Made by a program: the position numbers and the translations under genes
The notes under the pieces: generated by a model
Database searches by the model: none
Seen by the model: the letters and a program-made list of their open reading frames with translations, nothing else
What the model was told of the DNA's origin: nothing
Assembly: GCA_021741925.1 (NCBI GenBank)
Contig: JAIOWW010000036.1
Location: 1-9,671 of the forward strand
DNA from: Pontimonas sp.
GTDB taxonomy: Bacteria > Actinomycetota > Actinomycetes > Actinomycetales > Microbacteriaceae
Length of the DNA: 9,671 nt
Direction of reading: 5' to 3'
Shown: piece after piece, positions 1-5,830 of the stretch
Layout of the letters: the number at the start of each line of letters is the position of its first letter
Position numbering within the stretch: position 1 is the first letter of the stretch

Positions 1-222
1 GTCGATCTTGGCGGAGAGCGCGGGCCGAGACAGGCTTCCGGCCTCAATGGCAGCACCGGTCAGCGCCGCTACCGTCGCCGTGTCGACAATCGCTTCCACA
101 GTCTCGGTCTCACCTGAGGTGACGACCTCATCCTCAGGCGACGCCGCGTCGCTGGAGCAACCCGCGAGGGCAAGTGCAGCAACAGCCACAACAGCAAAGA
201 GTGAACGGGCAGTGGTTTTCAT
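1..222 (-). CDS. Putative lipoprotein, N-terminal part only (runs off the left edge)
   Basis: Reading the minus strand from the ATG at 222, 74 codons stay open to the window edge. The product starts with MKTTARSLFA, has a hydrophobic stretch (residues 8-20) and a lipobox LAGC at residues 19-22, so Cys22 should be lipidated and the protein anchored on the outer face of the membrane. The next 25 or so residues are rich in Ser, Asp, Glu and Thr, the usual flexible linker after a lipidated cysteine. An AAAGG ribosome binding site lies 10 nt before the ATG. It is the third gene of a minus-strand run, 38 nt after the LytR_C gene. The functional domain lies outside the window, so I cannot say whether this is a solute-binding protein, a peptidyl-prolyl isomerase or something else. 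The lipoprotein call is firm; the function is unknown. Confidence 0.75.
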   Translation of the reverse strand, partial: MKTTARSLFAVVAVAALALAGCSSDAASPEDEVVTSGETETVEAIVDTATVAALTGAAIEAGSLSRPALSAKID

Positions 223-260
223 CTGGGGGTTACCTTTTCAGTTCAGGATGGGGGAAAGAT

Positions 261-884
261 TTAGGTCGACTCAGTGTCGACATAGTCGGCTCCGAGAACT
301 ACGGTGACACGAGCTCCCGGATATGCAGTTGTTTGGACGACGGAGTCCGCGTCTAAATCCAACTCCTGAGCAATACCCAGAGCGATGGCCTTATCAGCGT
401 CCTCACTATACGCCACAACGCTTTGTTGGACATCCGTGGAGTCCGCGTTGGTGGCGGTGGCCTCTGGCCAGCCCACAGCAACCAGGCGTTCAACCGCACG
501 GGCCGCCATACCTTGGGTCGCCGTGCCATTGAGAACGGTGAGTGTGAGGCCTTCCGTATCAATCTGCGTGGGATCGGTCACGGCCACTACTTCTTCAGGA
601 ACTTCCGGCTCCAAGACCACGGGATCATCACCCGACTCTTCTATCGGGGCATCTCCCGTGATGACCGGCACCTCGCTGGCATCCAAAGTGAGGTAGTCAT
701 CGCTGCGGTCCACAAACCACACACCGGCTAATACAAGAACGATGACCGCACCAAAGGCAATTCCAATGGGCGCAAAGGCAGACCACGGCGATTGCTGGCG
801 GCGGTGGGTGCCGATATAACTTCTATCGTGCTCTACATCGTCAAAACGATCGGGGAGGAACGAGGGCTTACCTGACCGTGCCAT
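261..884 (-). CDS. LytR C-terminal-domain membrane protein
   Basis: 207 residues. The N-terminal ~30 residues are charged and cytoplasmic, residues about 37-58 form one membrane segment (IGIAFGAVIVLVLAGVWFV), then comes an acidic, proline-containing linker (about 60-110) and a C-terminal domain (about 113-200). That domain begins LTLTVLNGTATQGMAARA, typical of the LytR_C fold (PF13399), and ends in a V-V-L-G strand. LytR_C domains occur at the end of LytR-CpsA-Psr cell-wall ligases, but here the catalytic LCP domain is absent, so this is a stand-alone outside-facing domain whose role is not established; a cell-envelope function is inferred. The ATG at 884 lies 3 nt after the DUF3263 stop, and its AAGGAGG site overlaps the end of that gene, so translation is probably coupled. 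Confidence 0.85.
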   Translation of the reverse strand: MARSGKPSFLPDRFDDVEHDRSYIGTHRRQQSPWSAFAPIGIAFGAVIVLVLAGVWFVDRSDDYLTLDASEVPVITGDAPIEESGDDPVVLEPEVPEEVVAVTDPTQIDTEGLTLTVLNGTATQGMAARAVERLVAVGWPEATATNADSTDVQQSVVAYSEDADKAIALGIAQELDLDADSVVQTTAYPGARVTVVLGADYVDTEST

Positions 885-887
885 GGC

Positions 888-1142
888 TCACCCTCCTTGT
901 CCTTCCAGTCTCGTGGCGGCCGCCTCGAGACATTGCCTCACCAATACCGCGTCGTAGCGAACAGCCGCCTCTGTGTGGCATAGCGCATACACCCGCTGAT
1001 AATAACGAGCCAACGAGAGTCCAAAGCGCTCCCTCACCGCAGACTCCTTATTAGGAATTGCGCCCCAATGGGACCTCTCGAACTCTAAAAGATCGATGTC
1101 CACCGCACCGAGGCGATCCTCGGGGTTATCCGCGTTCACCAT
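888..1142 (-). CDS. DUF3263 family protein
   Basis: 84 residues. It matches the small actinobacterial DUF3263 family (PF11662): an acidic start, the core 'LLEFERSHWG' (residues about 19-28), and a helical stretch with 'ERFGLSLARYYQRV' in which the protein looks like a small helix-turn-helix. The family is often paired with a LytR_C-domain gene, as here. DNA binding is plausible from the predicted helices but has not been shown as far as I know. The ATG at 1142 is preceded by GAGGGGAC and, 8 nt upstream, by a TATCAT -10 box, so the mRNA leader would be very short. It is the first gene of the leftward operon and is divergent from the HmuT-like gene. Confidence 0.85.
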   Translation of the reverse strand: MVNADNPEDRLGAVDIDLLEFERSHWGAIPNKESAVRERFGLSLARYYQRVYALCHTEAAVRYDAVLVRQCLEAAATRLEGQGG

Positions 1143-1150
1143 GTCCCCTC

Positions 1151-1156
1151 ATGATA
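1151..1156 (-). promoter_or_regulatory. Candidate -10 box for the DUF3263-LytR_C-lipoprotein operon
   Basis: On the minus strand this reads TATCAT, one base from the -10 consensus, 8 nt before the ATG at 1142. Transcription would begin at or within a few bases of the start codon. No good -35 element is visible at 16-18 nt spacing. Confidence 0.45.
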
Positions 1157-1187
1157 CGGCGCTCGGCAGGGATTAGGGCGAGGCAAC

Positions 1188-1193
1188 TACGCT
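1188..1193 (+). promoter_or_regulatory. Candidate -10 box for the HmuT-like gene
   Basis: TACGCT (TANNNT) ends 9 nt before the GTG at 1203. A TCGGCA at 1163-1168 resembles -35 in four of six bases but is 19 nt away. The short distance to the start codon and the lack of a Shine-Dalgarno sequence suggest a leaderless or near-leaderless mRNA. Confidence 0.45.
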
Positions 1194-1202
1194 AGAAACA
1201 CT

Positions 1203-2312
1203 GTGATCAAGACTCGTGTAGCGCCACTGGGTGCGCTCGCCCTCGCTATTGCGCTGGTGGTCTCAGGGTGCCAACCCGGCTCGTATGGAGCTCCGAGCGC
1301 GAGCCCCAGCGCTGCAGGAGACCGACCCGCCCTGGCGGACATTGAGTGGCTTGAATCGCCGCGCGACTGGGTGGGTCCCTCCACCGCGCTTCTCGGGGAT
1401 GTGTCCATCGAACCCATCACTGACTCGCCTGAGGTGTCACTCCCCGTCACCGTCGACTCTGACGAGCTATCGGGCGAACTCGCGGTAACGGTTTCTGCCG
1501 CTGATCGGGTACTGGCACTCGATATGTCTGGGTCACTGGCAGCGACTGTGTGGGCACTGGGATTAGGAGACCGTCTCGTCGGGCGCGATATTTCCACGAC
1601 CTTCCCCGGAGTCGAGGATCTCCCCGTGGTCACCGGAAGTGGTCATGCCATCTCACCCGAGTCAGTCCTCGAACTTCGACCCGACGTTCTCATTACAGAT
1701 GGAACCATTGGCCCCCTGGATGTTGTTCTGCAATTGCGTGAAGCCGGCATCACGGTGGTCTTTGTTCGCCAACCACCTGGATTGGAGGCACCTGCCGCCA
1801 TGGCCCGCTCCGTGGCAAACATCTTCGGGATGCATGCCACAGGCGATGCCTTGGCCGAGCGCATCACCCACGAGCTCGACACCGTCCAAGCAACCATTGC
1901 CGAGAATGCGCCCCAGGGTCTGGACCAGAAACTTCGCATGGTGTTCCTCTATATCCGGGGAGCCAACGGGATTTACTACCTCTTTGGGCGCGAATCTGGT
2001 GCCGGGGATCTCATTGAAGGACTCCAGGGGGTCGACATTGCCACTGAGATTGGGTGGACTGGCTTGCGCCCTATGACGGACGAAGCGCTTATCTCCGCCA
2101 ACCCTGACCTGATCTTGGTCATGTCAGACGGGCTGGAGAGCGTGGGCGGACCCGAAGAACTTATTCGCCAGAAGCCCGCCATCGGACTCACATCCGCCGG
2201 GCAGAATCTGCGGTTTGTCGATATGGATGATTCCCAGATTCTGAGCTTTGGGCCCAGGACTCCGGCCGTTATGGACGCTCTTGCCCGCGCGATCTACGAC
2301 CCCGCTGGATAG
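1203..2312 (+). CDS. hmuT: HmuT-type heme-binding lipoprotein (ABC importer substrate-binding protein)
   Basis: 369 residues. A signal peptide with lipobox VSGC puts the lipid on Cys23. A Ser/Ala/Pro linker follows, then a class III (BtuF/HmuT-type) periplasmic-binding fold in two lobes, about 100-210 and 240-365. Recognisable HmuT stretches are 'ALGLGDRLVGRDISTTFP' (118-135), 'ISPESVLELRPDVLI' (150-164) and 'VFLYIRGANGIYYLFG' (247-262). In Corynebacterium diphtheriae HmuT a His and a Tyr about 100 residues apart bind the heme iron; His148 and Tyr250 here sit in matching places (inference). It would hand heme to an HmuUV permease/ATPase, but neither is next to it. The GTG start at 1203 is chosen from the signal peptide and the promoter box; there is no clear ribosome binding site. 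Its 3' end overlaps the htaA-like gene by 44 nt, tail to tail. Confidence 0.85.
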   Translation: MIKTRVAPLGALALAIALVVSGCQPGSYGAPSASPSAAGDRPALADIEWLESPRDWVGPSTALLGDVSIEPITDSPEVSLPVTVDSDELSGELAVTVSAADRVLALDMSGSLAATVWALGLGDRLVGRDISTTFPGVEDLPVVTGSGHAISPESVLELRPDVLITDGTIGPLDVVLQLREAGITVVFVRQPPGLEAPAAMARSVANIFGMHATGDALAERITHELDTVQATIAENAPQGLDQKLRMVFLYIRGANGIYYLFGRESGAGDLIEGLQGVDIATEIGWTGLRPMTDEALISANPDLILVMSDGLESVGGPEELIRQKPAIGLTSAGQNLRFVDMDDSQILSFGPRTPAVMDALARAIYDPAG

Positions 2313-2979
2313 CCAGCGCTAGCGCACTAGCTCCCACAGCAACTGCAGCCGCTCCGGCGGGTACCCACCAGATTCCTCCGTCATCGAAGCACCCCGGTGC
2401 GACCTCCAGTCGAAAAGACATCGGATCCATCACTTCACCGGCGGGATAGGTGCCAAAAGCATCTGACCCTTCCTGGGTCAGCAGCACCTGAGCGTCGTCG
2501 ACGCTCCACACGCCCTCACTCGCGATGACATTTTCGTCATTGCGAGCCCACGTCACGGTGGCGAAGTGCACATCCTGTCGATTGACGCTGACCTCCTCCA
2601 TGGTGTCGCCTGTCACATCGACCACGAGGGTGGCCACTCGTGTTCCGGTGACAACGAGTTCAGGGTTCTGGAGAGAAGTTTCCAAGATTCCTTCATGACC
2701 CGAAAACACTATTCCGCCGACAAACTCCGCGGACCCTTCCGCGCGATCCGCGGTGACATAGCCTTTCCCTCCCCGGAAGGTGAAGTGTGGGGTCTCGTAT
2801 CCCACGTCACCAGAAACCTCCCACGACCCCCTGGCGATAGAGCCAGAAACATAGGAACGGAAGGATTCTTTGAAGCCCCAGGTGAGGGAAACATCCTCCA
2901 CCTGACACGAATCTTCGGGAATCGCCAGCGGAACGATCCCCAGAGCGGATGCTAGGGCGAGAGCAAGGGCCTCACGCAT
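2269..2979 (-). CDS. HtaA-domain heme-binding protein, membrane anchored
   Basis: 236 residues: signal peptide (about 1-24), one HtaA domain (PF04213, about 28-195), then a C-terminal membrane segment (about 205-224) and a basic tail with several Arg. The domain carries hallmark stretches: 'LTWGFKESFRSYVSG' (32-46), 'GSWEVSGDVGYETPHFTF' (51-68), 'FSGHEG' (92-97) and 'GTYPAGEVMDP' (176-186). HtaA domains bind heme at the surface of corynebacteria and relatives and pass it to HmuT. In C. diphtheriae HtaA, two Tyr and one His are needed for binding; Tyr43, His95 and Tyr178 here fall at nearly the same spacing. Cys25 and Cys197 flank the domain and could form a disulfide. The ATG at 2979 overlaps the acetyltransferase stop by 8 nt, so translation is probably coupled. 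No LPXTG sortase motif is visible. Typical HtaA proteins carry two domains; this has one, like HtaB. Confidence 0.85.
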   Translation of the reverse strand: MREALALALASALGIVPLAIPEDSCQVEDVSLTWGFKESFRSYVSGSIARGSWEVSGDVGYETPHFTFRGGKGYVTADRAEGSAEFVGGIVFSGHEGILETSLQNPELVVTGTRVATLVVDVTGDTMEEVSVNRQDVHFATVTWARNDENVIASEGVWSVDDAQVLLTQEGSDAFGTYPAGEVMDPMSFRLEVAPGCFDDGGIWWVPAGAAAVAVGASALALAIQRGRRSRGQERP

Positions 2980-3439
2980 GAGGCTGCCGCACCATCAGGA
3001 CATGGGGGATGCCCGCCTCCTGAAACAACTCTCCTCGACGCTCAAAACCAAATTTTGCATAGAGCGAAGTGATGTAGTCCTGCGCATGTAAATAGAGGGG
3101 CTTACCCTCGGAAATCTCGAGTGCTCGAGCCATCAACACTTGAGCCAGGCCTCTCCCACGAGCGCTCTTGCGGACCACCATTCGACCGAGGCTATCCGCG
3201 ATACCGTCGTGGCTTTGTGCGGACTCCGGGTTGTGCACGATCCTCAGATACGCAGCCATCCCTTCATCGTCCTCAATCCAGAGGTGGATCGTGGAGGGGT
3301 CACGGTCGGCTACATCAAATTCTTCTTCGTCGATCTTCTGCTCCAGAAAAAACACTTCAGACCGGAGTACCGCCATCTCAAACACCTCATCAGGTGTGAA
3401 TTCACCCCACGTTTTGTGGATTACCGGCGGGGAGGACAT
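2972..3439 (-). CDS. ElaA-type GNAT N-acetyltransferase
   Basis: 155 residues, the usual length of the ElaA branch of the GNAT superfamily, which moves an acetyl group from acetyl-CoA to an amine; the natural substrate of ElaA proteins is not settled. Diagnostic stretches are 'LRSEVFFLEQ' (25-34), 'LGRMVV' (84-89), the acetyl-CoA pyrophosphate-binding turn 'RGRGLAQVLM' (94-103), 'AQDYITSLYAKFGF' (119-132) and 'EAGIPH' (141-146). The ATG at 3439 has no Shine-Dalgarno sequence but lies 6 nt after a TAAACT -10 box, so the message is probably leaderless. It leads a two-gene operon with the htaA-like gene, and is divergent from msrB with 51 nt between them. A link between this enzyme and heme uptake is not evident; the pairing may be incidental. 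Confidence 0.88.
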   Translation of the reverse strand: MSSPPVIHKTWGEFTPDEVFEMAVLRSEVFFLEQKIDEEEFDVADRDPSTIHLWIEDDEGMAAYLRIVHNPESAQSHDGIADSLGRMVVRKSARGRGLAQVLMARALEISEGKPLYLHAQDYITSLYAKFGFERRGELFQEAGIPHVLMVRQPHA

Positions 3440-3445
3440 GGTGGG

Positions 3446-3451
3446 AGTTTA
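3446..3451 (-). promoter_or_regulatory. Candidate -10 box of a leaderless promoter (acetyltransferase-htaA operon)
   Basis: Minus strand reads TAAACT, with 6 nt before the ATG at 3439, so the predicted first transcribed base is the A of the start codon. No Shine-Dalgarno sequence is present, which fits a leaderless mRNA. A clear -35 is not seen. Confidence 0.5.
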
Positions 3452-3490
3452 ATGGGGGAACCTTCACACTCACTGACGCGAGGAACAACC

Positions 3491-3895
3491 ATGGTCGAGA
3501 AAATCTCCAAAGACGATTCCCTCTGGAAAGCAGAGTTGCCTCCCGAGCGCTACGCCATCCTGCGTCAGGCGGCAACCGAGCCACCCTGGACCGGAGAATT
3601 GTTGGCCGAAAAACGGGCCGGTGTCTACTCCTGCGCCGGGTGTGGCAATGAGCTGTTCACGAGTGAGACCAAGTTTGATTCCGGTTCTGGCTGGCCCTCG
3701 TTTTTTGACGCTATCAAGCCGGGAGCGGTGGAACTTCACGAAGACAGGAGCCTGGGAATGGTCCGCACTGAAGCGGTGTGCGGTGCGTGTGGAGGACACC
3801 TCGGACACCTCTTCGATGACGCCGTAGGAACCCCCACGGGACAGCGCTACTGCATGAATTCCCTGGCCCTGGAGTTTGAGGAAAAAGACGCCTAG
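3491..3895 (+). CDS. msrB: Peptide-methionine (R)-S-oxide reductase MsrB
   Basis: 134 residues, close to E. coli MsrB (137). The enzyme reduces the R form of methionine sulfoxide in damaged proteins, usually with thioredoxin as electron donor, in the cytoplasm. The family signature is nearly complete: zinc-binding pairs Cys48/Cys51 and Cys97/Cys100, 'KFDSGSGWPSFFDAI' (61-75), 'GHLGHLFDDA' (102-111), and the catalytic 'RYCMNSLALEF' with Cys121. No obvious internal resolving cysteine is present apart from the zinc ligands. The ATG at 3491 is preceded by GAGGAA at good spacing. The frame stays open far upstream, including an ATG at 3452, but that region overlaps the divergent gene and carries no MsrB sequence, so the short form is chosen. 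Its TAG stop interlocks with the stop of the convergent transporter gene in CTAG. Confidence 0.95.
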   Translation: MVEKISKDDSLWKAELPPERYAILRQAATEPPWTGELLAEKRAGVYSCAGCGNELFTSETKFDSGSGWPSFFDAIKPGAVELHEDRSLGMVRTEAVCGACGGHLGHLFDDAVGTPTGQRYCMNSLALEFEEKDA

Positions 3896-4839
3896 GTTTT
3901 TCGCCCCACAGTCACCAACGCTGAACCAGCGAGGGTAATGAGGGCACCCACGATGGTGGATGTTGTGAGGCCGGAGGTCGCGACGGGAAAGAATACGTCC
4001 AGAGCAATCGATCCCAAGAGCTGACCAGTCACGATGCTTACTCCGAGCCCGAGGACACCGATGACCAGCACGGTGGAGGCTTGAATGGTGATGAAGATGG
4101 TGCCCACCAATCCGCCCGTCCACACCCACCACTGATCAGGCAAGGCAGTCGGTCCACCGGTAAAGGGGAGAGATATCGCGGTGACCACAGCGAGGGTGAG
4201 CGCACCCGCCGAGAAATTGATAAAGGTCGCGGCAAGAGCGGAGCCAGCCGCTGCCTTGACCCGCCCATTGACGGCTTGTTGGTAGCCCGTTCCGAACCCG
4301 GCAACAAGTGGGAGCGCAAAAGCGAGCGTTTTTCCCTCCAGTGAGCCCGAGAGAACATCGAGGGCAATCACGGCACCCACAACGGCAAGGATTGCTCCGA
4401 CCACCCGCAGCGCGGTCAGGCGCACCCGCGGAGCACCAAACCACCCTTTGGTGTCGATAGCTAGTGACCCAAAAGCCTGACCCGTGACCACCGCAATGGT
4501 GAACAGCGCCACCCCCAGAATCCCGGCCGAAAGTCCTTGGGTGAGGACCAGGAAAGCTCCCCCAGCTCCGCCCACTGCCGCCCACCAGGGCAAACGTCCC
4601 GACTGGATGTCGTCACGCACCGTCCGCAAGCCTTGTCGGGCACGGGGATTGAAGACAATCACCAGCCCCAGCACCACCAGTCCGCTGGAAAAAGAAAACA
4701 GGGCTGCGACGAATCCATCCCCCAGCGCGACGCCCAACTCACCATTGAGCCGTGACTGGAGCGCCACGAGAACACCGGATACAACGCTCAGCACAAAAGC
4801 TGCAACATAACCGCGCTCGAACCCCGGGCGAGTAGACAC
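3892..4839 (-). CDS. DMT-superfamily transporter with two fused DUF606/YdcZ repeats
   Basis: 315 residues, almost all hydrophobic, about ten membrane segments. The protein is two copies of a five-helix unit (DUF606, PF04657; about residues 12-150 and 165-313). The copies can be aligned by eye: 'LQSRLNGELG' (27-36) with 'YQQAVNGRVK', and 'AVVTGQAFGSLAID' with 'SIVTGQLLGSIALD'. Many bacteria carry these units as separate half-size proteins or as a fusion like this one. Substrate unknown; members of the drug/metabolite transporter superfamily export or import small molecules. The GTG at 4839 is supported by a TACTCT -10 box exactly 6 nt upstream and by lack of a ribosome binding site (leaderless). 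It lies 26 nt behind the BASS gene and could also be read through from it. It shares CTAG with the msrB stop. Confidence 0.88.
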   Translation of the reverse strand: MSTRPGFERGYVAAFVLSVVSGVLVALQSRLNGELGVALGDGFVAALFSFSSGLVVLGLVIVFNPRARQGLRTVRDDIQSGRLPWWAAVGGAGGAFLVLTQGLSAGILGVALFTIAVVTGQAFGSLAIDTKGWFGAPRVRLTALRVVGAILAVVGAVIALDVLSGSLEGKTLAFALPLVAGFGTGYQQAVNGRVKAAAGSALAATFINFSAGALTLAVVTAISLPFTGGPTALPDQWWVWTGGLVGTIFITIQASTVLVIGVLGLGVSIVTGQLLGSIALDVFFPVATSGLTTSTIVGALITLAGSALVTVGRKT

Positions 4840-4845
4840 TCGCTC

Positions 4846-4851
4846 AGAGTA
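4846..4851 (-). promoter_or_regulatory. Candidate -10 box of a leaderless promoter (DMT transporter)
   Basis: Minus strand reads TACTCT, 6 nt before the GTG at 4839. It sits in the 26-nt gap after the BASS gene, so the transporter may have its own promoter. An upstream small inverted repeat (CTCCT-AC-AGGAG, 4864-4875) overlaps the BASS stop codon; no -35 is evident. Confidence 0.5.
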
Positions 4852-4865
4852 CCGGCTTGGAGCTC

Positions 4866-5828
4866 CTACAGGAGGTTGGGAATCTTTTGCTCTTCAGCCA
4901 AGTTTGCTCGACGGAACCAGAAGGTCACCAATGTCGACACAATCACGATGAACAGCGAGTAGAGCGCTGGAATCAACAGAATCTCATCCACAAAGTCAGT
5001 GTCCAGGTAGATCGCGATAATCACCGCAATTGCCAGCGGTCCATTCTGGATTCCGGTCTCCAAACCCACGGTTCGAGCGTTCATCGGATGCAACCTGATG
5101 AGCCTCGCGATTCCATATGCGCTGAAGATACCCACAACACCCAAGCCAATGGCCACCGCATAGGTCGGCCATTCGGTGGACAGCAACAGCTGCCAGTTTC
5201 TGGGAACCCATATTGCGATGAGGAACGGAATAAACAACACCCCGAACGCGCCACCGACAAGCTCGAGCACGGCACCGACGTTTGAGCTCAATCGGCGCAG
5301 CAGCATGCCCAAGGCGACCGGAACCACGAGACCCGCAATTACCGTCGCGAGCTCAATCGGATCGATCGAGACTGCACCATCAAGATTGAGGAAGTTGGCG
5401 TAGAGGAGGATGACCGCGGGAGTCATAATGAACGCCCATAGCGTTGAATTGACCGTCATGACCAAACTCAGTGCCAGGTTTCCCTTGGAGAAATAGGTAA
5501 AGAGGTTGGAGGTTGTTCCCGCAGGGACACTTCCCATGATCAGGGCACCCAGTGCTATCCACGCCATCTCACCCGGAGGCGAGAACGGGTAGAGCACTGT
5601 CACGATGAGGATGTAAGCGACGAAGGGCATGATGCCAAACTGCGTCACCCATCCAATGATCAAACCCCACGGTCGTCGCAAAGCCAGGCCGAAGTCTTTC
5701 GGCGTCAGGCCCGCACCCAGACCAAACATGATGACGACAATGAAAATGCGAAGAAGGGTTTCCTCGAACTCGTTGACAACAGTTGCCTCGTTCGTGCTCT
5801 CAGCCAAAACAAGTAGAGACTCAATCAT
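4866..5828 (-). CDS. Bile acid:sodium symporter (BASS) family transporter
   Basis: 320 residues with about ten membrane segments. BASS-fold proteins bring organic anions into the cell together with Na+. Family marks are 'MFGLGAGLTPKDF' (34-46), 'PAGTTSNLFTYFSKGN' (102-117) and 'RTVGLETGIQNGPLA' (252-266). Ser107/Asn108 and Glu257/Gln261 sit where the sodium-site residues lie in the Neisseria homologue ASBT_NM, so Na+ coupling is likely. The related arsenite exporter Acr3 belongs to the same superfamily, but this sequence reads as BASS rather than Acr3 because it lacks the Acr3 cysteine region that I would expect. The ATG at 5828 is 2 nt after the acyl-CoA ligase stop and has AAAGG inside the end of that gene, so the two form an operon. 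The substrate is unknown; the operon suggests a carboxylic acid that is then joined to CoA. Confidence 0.88.
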   Translation of the reverse strand: MIESLLVLAESTNEATVVNEFEETLLRIFIVVIMFGLGAGLTPKDFGLALRRPWGLIIGWVTQFGIMPFVAYILIVTVLYPFSPPGEMAWIALGALIMGSVPAGTTSNLFTYFSKGNLALSLVMTVNSTLWAFIMTPAVILLYANFLNLDGAVSIDPIELATVIAGLVVPVALGMLLRRLSSNVGAVLELVGGAFGVLFIPFLIAIWVPRNWQLLLSTEWPTYAVAIGLGVVGIFSAYGIARLIRLHPMNARTVGLETGIQNGPLAIAVIIAIYLDTDFVDEILLIPALYSLFIVIVSTLVTFWFRRANLAEEQKIPNLL

Positions 5829-5830
5829 GT

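Noticed and set aside
1187..1633. A 148-codon minus-strand frame antisense to the HmuT-like gene
   Set aside because: The translation is a low-complexity Ser/Thr-rich sequence with no domain, and the plus-strand frame is supported by a lipobox and a full binding-protein fold.
3140..3490. Long N-terminal extension of the msrB frame, giving a 251-residue protein
   Set aside because: The extension lies antisense to the acetyltransferase gene and has no MsrB-like sequence. A good ribosome binding site precedes the ATG at 3491 and the resulting length matches the family.
4866..5828. Acr3 arsenite exporter as an identity for the BASS-fold protein
   Set aside because: It is in the same superfamily and close to the arsenic operon, but the sequence carries BASS sodium-site motifs, is in an operon with the acyl-CoA ligase, and is separated from the arsenic genes by a promoter candidate.
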